Positions 5,793 to 10,028 of a DNA stretch of 10,028 bases are shown piece by piece. Source of the DNA: Butyricicoccus_A sp964387535 (GTDB lineage: Bacteria; Bacillota; Clostridia; Oscillospirales; Butyricicoccaceae); the NCBI GenBank assembly GCA_964387535.1, contig CAYLXH010000083.1, positions 1 through 10,028 on the forward strand. The letters run 5' to 3'. Every line of letters starts with the position of its first letter. The first letter of the stretch is position 1. The notes below the pieces were generated by a model that had not been told where the DNA came from, did not search any database, and worked only from the letters and a program-made list of their open reading frames with translations. The translations under genes and the position numbers were made by a program.

Positions 5793-6797
5793 ATGATAGA
5801 AGAACAGAATAAGAAGAGAATGCTTTCGATGGTTCAGCCAAGCGGACGGTTGACCCTTGGCAACTATTTGGGAGCAATTCGCAATTGGGTGGGTCTGCAG
5901 GATGAGTATGACTGTGTGTTCGCACTGGCGGATCTCCATGCGATTACCGTTCGTCAGAAGCCTGCCGATTTGCGGCGCAACACTTATGAGGTGCTGGCGC
6001 AGTATATTGCGGCTGGTTTAGACCCGGAAAAGTGCGTATTGTTTGTGCAGTCGCATGTGGCGGCACACACACAGCTGGCGTGGGTTCTCAACTGTTACAC
6101 GATGTTTGGTGAGCTGTCGCGCATGACACAGTTTAAGGATAAGTCCCGCAGCCATGCAGATAATATCAATGCCGGTCTGTTTGATTATCCGGTTTTGATG
6201 GCATCGGATATTCTGCTGTATCAGCCGCACTATGTTCCGGTAGGTGTTGATCAGCTTCAGCATATTGAGATTTGCCGGGACATCGCACAGCGCTTCAACA
6301 GTGCCTATTCGGAGACCTTTACGATTCCGGAGCCGTATCTGGGTAAGCTCAATGGCAAAGTCATGAGTCTGTCTGAACCAACTAAGAAAATGTCTAAATC
6401 AGACCCAAATCCGAATGGATTTATTTTGCTGATGGATAAGCCGGAGGACATTATGCGCAAGTTTAAGCGCGCTGTGACCGATAGCGATATGCGGGTGGTC
6501 TGCTCCGAGGATAAGCCGGGCGTGACAAACCTGATTGGCATCTATGCACAGGCGACCGGAACGAGCGTGGAAGAGGTCGAGGCAGAATTTGAGGGCAAGG
6601 GATATGGCGAGTTCAAGCCAGCCGTTGGAGAGGCTGTTGTTGAAATGCTGCGCCCAATCCGTGAGGAGACCGAACGTTTGCTTCAAGACAAGGCATATCT
6701 GGAGACAGTATATCGTGAGGGCGCACAGAAAGCAGAGAGAATCGCACAGCGCACGCTGGATAAAGTATACCGCAAGGTTGGATTTGTAAAGCGCTGA
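5793..6797 (+). CDS. trpS: Tryptophanyl-tRNA synthetase
   Basis: This class I aminoacyl-tRNA synthetase charges tRNA-Trp with tryptophan using ATP. Its 334 residues match bacterial TrpRS (about 330). The HIGH-like motif is TLGNYLG (21-27) after QPSGRL, GVDQ (151-154) lies in the tryptophan/ATP pocket region, and the signature KKMSKSDPN (198-206) is the KMSKS loop. All key motifs are intact. The ATG at 5793 has GAGGG (5781-5785) seven bases upstream. No T-box leader precedes it: the 29-base gap to the aminotransferase is too short, and no T-box consensus is seen before the first gene of the unit either. Expression therefore probably follows the aminotransferase promoter. The TagO-like gene begins 22 bases after its stop. 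Confidence 0.97.
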   Translation: MIEEQNKKRMLSMVQPSGRLTLGNYLGAIRNWVGLQDEYDCVFALADLHAITVRQKPADLRRNTYEVLAQYIAAGLDPEKCVLFVQSHVAAHTQLAWVLNCYTMFGELSRMTQFKDKSRSHADNINAGLFDYPVLMASDILLYQPHYVPVGVDQLQHIEICRDIAQRFNSAYSETFTIPEPYLGKLNGKVMSLSEPTKKMSKSDPNPNGFILLMDKPEDIMRKFKRAVTDSDMRVVCSEDKPGVTNLIGIYAQATGTSVEEVEAEFEGKGYGEFKPAVGEAVVEMLRPIREETERLLQDKAYLETVYREGAQKAERIAQRTLDKVYRKVGFVKR

Positions 6798-6819
6798 GGA
6801 TTGCGTAGAGGGTATCAAA

Positions 6820-7983
6820 TTGGATGAAGTATATCAGGTAGTGCTCGCCGTTTTGGCTGCATTTTTCCTGTCTGGTGTGCTGTCTTTTTTGCTGACACCA
6901 CCGGTAAAACAACTGGCCTATAAGATTGGTGCAGTCGATGTGCCGAAAGACGGGAGACGGATGCACAAGCGTCCGATCCCGCGCTTGGGCGGCTTGGCGA
7001 TCTTTTTTGGATTTTTGATTGCCGCTGTCCTGATTGGGCAGATGAATGCCCAGCGCCTTTGGATTTTACTCGGCGCTGTGGTCATCGTCGGATTGGGGAT
7101 TATTGACGACCGAAAAGCGCTGGGGGCCAAGTTTAAATTTGTTGTCCAGATTCTGGCAGCAGCAATTCCGGTTGTCTTTGGTGGGTTGCGTATTGAGGTG
7201 TTTACCAATCCGTTTTTGTTTTCGGATGACCTGTACTGGAATGTCGGTGCGCTGTCCATTCCGATTACAATTATTTGGATTGTGGCCATTACCAATGCGG
7301 TAAACCTGATTGACGGACTGGATGGATTGGCAGTTGGTGTTTCGTCGATTGCATCCATGACGATGTTGGCAGTTGCCTTGTTCATCGGAGAAATTGAGAT
7401 TGCGGTGATTTTGGCGGCTCTGGCGGGGGCATGTGTCGGCTTTATGCCGTACAACCTCAATCCGGCACAGATTTTTATGGGAGATACCGGCTCGACATTT
7501 CTCGGTTATATGTTGGCGACGATGTCGATTCAAGGCCTGTTTAAGGTATACGCGCTGATTTCCTTTGCCGTACCGTTCCTGATTTTGGGTCTGCCGATTT
7601 TTGACACAGCATTTGCGATGATACGGCGTGTACTGTCCGGACGAAGCCCGTTTTCACCGGATCGCGGTCATGTACATCATCGCCTGATTGATATGGGATT
7701 CAATCAGAAGCAAGCCGTTGCAATTTTGTATGTTATCTCCGTAGTGCTGGGATTGATTGCGGTTGTACTGACGACGTCTGGAGAATTGCGGGCAATGTTT
7801 ATTGTTGCTGCGGTGATTGTCACACTGGTCGTCGGTGGATTTCTTGTACTGACCACCGAGCAGCATAAGATTGAGGAATACGAAAAGCAGTATATCCGTG
7901 ATCACCCGGAAAAGAAGGCGCTGCAGAAAGCAGAGCAGGAGCAGTCCAACGACAAGATGGAGGAAACCGATGAAACGCATTAA
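6820..7983 (+). CDS. tagO: Undecaprenyl-phosphate GlcNAc-1-phosphate transferase (TagO/WecA family)
   Basis: This integral membrane enzyme moves GlcNAc-1-phosphate from UDP-GlcNAc to undecaprenyl phosphate, the first step in wall teichoic acid and similar glycopolymers. The 387-residue product has about ten or eleven membrane segments. Family motifs appear in order: DVPKDGRRMHKRPIPRLGG (40-58), DDRKALG (96-102, the Mg-binding Asp pair), NAVNLIDGLDGLA (159-171), FMGDTGS (219-225) and the cytoplasmic RGHVHHRL (282-289). The last His-rich box and the lack of muramyl-type signatures favour TagO/WecA over MraY. A polar, charged tail of about 40 residues (348-387) follows the last helix. The start is TTG at 6820, backed by TAGAGGG (6806-6812) seven bases upstream; the nearby ATG at 6824 is out of frame. 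The gene end overlaps the next start by 14 bases. Confidence 0.93.
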   Translation: MDEVYQVVLAVLAAFFLSGVLSFLLTPPVKQLAYKIGAVDVPKDGRRMHKRPIPRLGGLAIFFGFLIAAVLIGQMNAQRLWILLGAVVIVGLGIIDDRKALGAKFKFVVQILAAAIPVVFGGLRIEVFTNPFLFSDDLYWNVGALSIPITIIWIVAITNAVNLIDGLDGLAVGVSSIASMTMLAVALFIGEIEIAVILAALAGACVGFMPYNLNPAQIFMGDTGSTFLGYMLATMSIQGLFKVYALISFAVPFLILGLPIFDTAFAMIRRVLSGRSPFSPDRGHVHHRLIDMGFNQKQAVAILYVISVVLGLIAVVLTTSGELRAMFIVAAVIVTLVVGGFLVLTTEQHKIEEYEKQYIRDHPEKKALQKAEQEQSNDKMEETDETH

Positions 7984-9118
7984 AGTCATGACAGTGTTTG
8001 GCACCCGCCCGGAGGCGATTAAGATGGCTCCGCTGGTTCATGCACTCGAGCGCGCGGATGACATCACATCCATTGTCTGCGTGACAGCCCAGCACCGTGA
8101 AATGCTGGATCAGGTCATGGACATCTTTCATTTAAAGGCAGATTATGATTTGAATATTATGCAGCCGCGGCAGACATTGTGTTCGATCACCACGCGGTCG
8201 CTTGCCGGATTGGATGAGGTATTGGAGCAGGTACAGCCGGATCTTGTTTTGGTACACGGGGATACTTCGACGACATTTGCCGGAGCACTTGCTGCATTTT
8301 ATCATAAGATTCCGGTTGGCCATGTGGAGGCCGGCCTCCGTACCTTTGACAAATATTCCCCGTTTCCGGAAGAAATGAACCGTAAGCTGACCGGCCAGAT
8401 TGCCTCGCTACATTTTGCTCCGACTGAGCGCAACCGACGTAATCTGGAAGCAGAGGGGATTCGAGAGGGTGTGCTGGTATGCGGCAACACGGTGGTGGAT
8501 GCCATTCACACCACCGTGAAGCCAGAGTATGTGTTCCGGGACCCGACACTGCGCGCACTGGATTATGAGAACCGCCGTGTACTGCTGGTAACGGCACATC
8601 GCCGTGAAAACTATGGAGAGGCGATGGAACATATTATGAGAGCGCTGCGCCGTATCGCAGAACGCTATTCGGATGTTGATATCGTGTATCCGGTGCATTT
8701 GAGTCCGTATGTGCGCGAGACTGCGGCGGCGTATCTGAGCGGCCATAATCGGATTCATCTCATTGATCCGTTGCCGGTGGATGAAATGCATAATTTGATG
8801 CAGCGCAGTGAATTGATTCTGACGGATTCCGGCGGATTACAGGAAGAAGCTCCGAGCTTGGGAAAACCGGTTCTGGTGCTGCGGAGGGAGACAGAGAGAC
8901 CGGAAGCCGTAGAAGCTGGTACAGTTCGTATGGCTGGTGTAGATGAGGAAACGATTGTCTCTATGACGTGTACGCTGCTGGATGATCCGGCGGAATATCA
9001 GGTAATGGCACATGCCGTGAATCCCTATGGAGACGGAAAGACGTCTTCGCGCATCGTGCAGGCGATTCGGTGCTGGTTTGGCTTGACGGATGATATGCCG
9101 GATGAATTCCGGCCCTAA
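7970..9118 (+). CDS. mnaA: UDP-N-acetylglucosamine 2-epimerase, non-hydrolysing (MnaA/WecB)
   Basis: This cytoplasmic enzyme interconverts UDP-GlcNAc and UDP-ManNAc, supplying ManNAc for the linkage unit of wall teichoic acids or for other surface polymers. The 382-residue length fits the family. Motifs in order are FGTRPEAIKMAP (10-21), QHREMLDQV (41-49), VHGDTSTTF (95-103), GHVEAGLRT (117-125), PEEMNRKL (133-140), TAHRREN (208-214), TDSGGLQEEAP (285-295) and RRETERPEA (305-313). The catalytic acids and His equivalent to WecB Asp95, Glu117, Glu131 and His213 appear kept at Asp98, Glu120, Glu134 or 135 and His210. ATG 7970 is chosen because GGAGGA (7959-7964) lies 5 bases before it and the protein then starts MKRIKVMTVFGTRPE like its relatives; further upstream the frame is only overlap with tagO. 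The 14-base overlap suggests coupled translation. Confidence 0.95.
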   Translation: MKRIKVMTVFGTRPEAIKMAPLVHALERADDITSIVCVTAQHREMLDQVMDIFHLKADYDLNIMQPRQTLCSITTRSLAGLDEVLEQVQPDLVLVHGDTSTTFAGALAAFYHKIPVGHVEAGLRTFDKYSPFPEEMNRKLTGQIASLHFAPTERNRRNLEAEGIREGVLVCGNTVVDAIHTTVKPEYVFRDPTLRALDYENRRVLLVTAHRRENYGEAMEHIMRALRRIAERYSDVDIVYPVHLSPYVRETAAAYLSGHNRIHLIDPLPVDEMHNLMQRSELILTDSGGLQEEAPSLGKPVLVLRRETERPEAVEAGTVRMAGVDEETIVSMTCTLLDDPAEYQVMAHAVNPYGDGKTSSRIVQAIRCWFGLTDDMPDEFRP

Positions 9119-9130
9119 GGAGTGCTTGGT

Positions 9131-9937
9131 GTGAAACGAACGGACAAACAGGATAGCAGGCAGCCGCGCAAGCGGCGTCCGTTCCTGCGTCCTCGCACGG
9201 CAACTTGGATTGTGGGAATCATCGTTCTGCTGTTTGCGGTTGGGTTTTCTGTTGGCCTTTTTGGAGGGAACCGTCACTCGATTACACTTCCTGATGGCAG
9301 TGCGACGCAAGAGGACATGACACAGGAGGAGCAGCAGTTTATACTGACAGATGCCGATATTACAGTTGACAATGTTCAGCAAGTGATTGACAGTTTGGAG
9401 CGCCCGGATGCGTACTCTATGGCGATTGATAATACGGTATTTTGGGATCAAGATTGGAGCACATGCCAGGTCAATCGGTATGTGCGGGATGGAGTTTCTC
9501 TGACGGAATACCTCAACACCACGCAGGAGACCGAGCGCTATGAGATGATTGATGGGGATACCTATTATTCGTGGCGTGTTGGAAAGAAGAAATATCATAC
9601 CGGTTCCAGTGGATCGTTTTCTGCGGATCAGGTGTCGATGATTCCTACCTACGAGACAATATTGGATGCCGATCCGAGTGAGATCACGGATGCCGGTTTG
9701 CGTACGATTGACGGTGTTCCCTGTGTTTTCTGTGTACTGCTGGATGAAGATTCTGGGTATACCATTACATACAGCGTTTCCACGGTCACGGGATTGCTGT
9801 TGCAGGCGGAGTACACACGTGGGGATGAACTGGTGCGCAGTGTCAGTGTGACAGCACTGGATACAGCACCACCGGATGAAACTCTGTTTACACTTCCGGA
9901 CGGAAGCAATCCGGTGACAGGCGCAAAAGCTGATTGA
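9131..9937 (+). CDS. Membrane-anchored extracytoplasmic protein of unknown function, possibly LolA-like fold
   Basis: I do not recognise a named family. The 268-residue product has a very basic N-terminus (KRTDKQDSRQPRKRR), one membrane segment at about 24-46, and a polar, acidic outer part of some 220 residues, so it should sit as an N-in, C-out anchored protein. There is no lipobox Cys after the helix. The outer part alternates beta-rich stretches such as RYEMIDGDTYYSWRVGKKKY (136-155), TITYSVSTVTGLLLQAEY (211-228) and LVRSVSVTAL (234-243), ending PPDETLFTLPDGS. That layout recalls LolA/lipoprotein-sorting-like folds, an inference from pattern only. Cys112, Cys198 and Cys201 are the only Cys. 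LPDGS occurs twice (53-57, 255-259). GTG 9131 is preferred over GTG 9122, since AAGGAG (9117-9122) is 8 bases upstream of it and overlaps the other. It follows mnaA by 12 bases. Confidence 0.8.
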   Translation: MKRTDKQDSRQPRKRRPFLRPRTATWIVGIIVLLFAVGFSVGLFGGNRHSITLPDGSATQEDMTQEEQQFILTDADITVDNVQQVIDSLERPDAYSMAIDNTVFWDQDWSTCQVNRYVRDGVSLTEYLNTTQETERYEMIDGDTYYSWRVGKKKYHTGSSGSFSADQVSMIPTYETILDADPSEITDAGLRTIDGVPCVFCVLLDEDSGYTITYSVSTVTGLLLQAEYTRGDELVRSVSVTALDTAPPDETLFTLPDGSNPVTGAKAD

Positions 9938-9940
9938 ATG

Positions 9941-9968
9941 GAAGGACGGATCGTCGATCCGTCTTTTC
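9941..9968 (+). terminator. Rho-independent terminator of the five-gene unit
   Basis: GACGGATC (9945-9952) and GATCCGTC (9956-9963) are exact reverse complements with a GTC loop, extended by A-U and G-U pairs out to 9941 and 9967, and followed by TTTTC. It starts 3 bases after the stop of the anchored protein gene. Confidence 0.85.
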
Positions 9969-9999
9969 GTGTATATTGAAGTGAGTTTGGAGTAACAGT

Positions 10000-10028
10000 A
10001 TGAATTATGTATCAATTTCTCCCGAGAT
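10000..10028 (+). CDS. Start of an unidentified gene, truncated by window end
   Basis: An ATG at 10000 opens a frame reading MNYVSISPE to the window edge. GGAG at 9989-9992 is placed 7 bases before it, a normal ribosome site. Only nine codons are visible, too few to name a family. It lies beyond the terminator, 62 bases after the previous stop, and I see no clear promoter in the short gap. Confidence 0.5.

Noticed and set aside
7871..7969. N-terminal extension of the epimerase inside the tagO tail
   Set aside because: The extension is a basic, low-information stretch in the other frame of tagO; ATG 7970 has a strong ribosome site and matches the family N-terminus.
9949..9977. A promoter for the last partial gene using TATATT at 9972-9977
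   Set aside because: The -35 would fall inside the terminator hairpin with poor match (GATCGT), and no TG extension is in register.
8837..10015. A 392-codon open frame on the minus strand across mnaA and the anchored protein gene
   Set aside because: Its translation is rich in Arg, His, Cys and Ile with no domain pattern, and it overlaps two plus-strand genes and a terminator.

Overview
The window reads as chromosomal housekeeping DNA from a low-to-mid GC Gram-positive bacterium, most likely a gut-type Clostridia. Support comes from strong AGGAGG-like ribosome sites, GTG and TTG starts, a TrpB2-type tryptophan synthase subunit, a short 136-residue clostridial-type peptide deformylase, and a TagO-type glycosyl-phosphate transferase next to a UDP-GlcNAc 2-epimerase. 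The genus cannot be fixed from sequence alone. No transposase, integrase, phage gene, CRISPR array, rRNA or tRNA was seen. Coding density is high and no gene-free stretch exceeds about 255 bases.

Layout. (1) 1-506: the 3' end of a stand-alone trpB-like gene, closed by a terminator. (2) 577-3713: a three-gene unit with an extended -10 promoter and a leader of about 90 nt. It encodes the two subunits of ATP sulfurylase, cysD and cysN, followed by a divergent peptide deformylase. CysN carries about 150 extra C-terminal residues that are not an APS kinase. (3) 3773-3804: a perfect 14-bp hairpin that can terminate both converging transcripts. (4) 3829-4320, minus strand: a small membrane protein of the putative small multidrug export family. 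(5) 4321-4572: a divergent control region with one extended -10 promoter in each direction, an 8-bp inverted repeat and an 8-bp direct repeat spaced 21 bp. (6) 4573-9937: a tightly packed five-gene unit of class I/II aminotransferase, trpS, TagO/WecA-like transferase, UDP-GlcNAc 2-epimerase (14-nt overlap) and a membrane-anchored protein of unknown function, ended by a terminator at 9941-9968. (7) 10000-10028: the first codons of another gene.

How the genes work together. CysD and CysN activate sulfate to adenosine 5'-phosphosulfate; the enzymes that use this product are not in the window. TagO/WecA and MnaA/WecB fit the start of a cell-wall glycopolymer pathway: the first loads GlcNAc-phosphate on undecaprenyl phosphate, and the second makes UDP-ManNAc from UDP-GlcNAc. 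The anchored protein that follows may act outside the membrane in the same envelope process, but that rests on position only. I found no convincing new multi-gene system. The points most worth a second look are the CysN C-terminal domain, the deformylase with an altered motif I placed behind cysDN, the repeat-rich divergent control region, and the anchored protein closing the wall-polymer unit.
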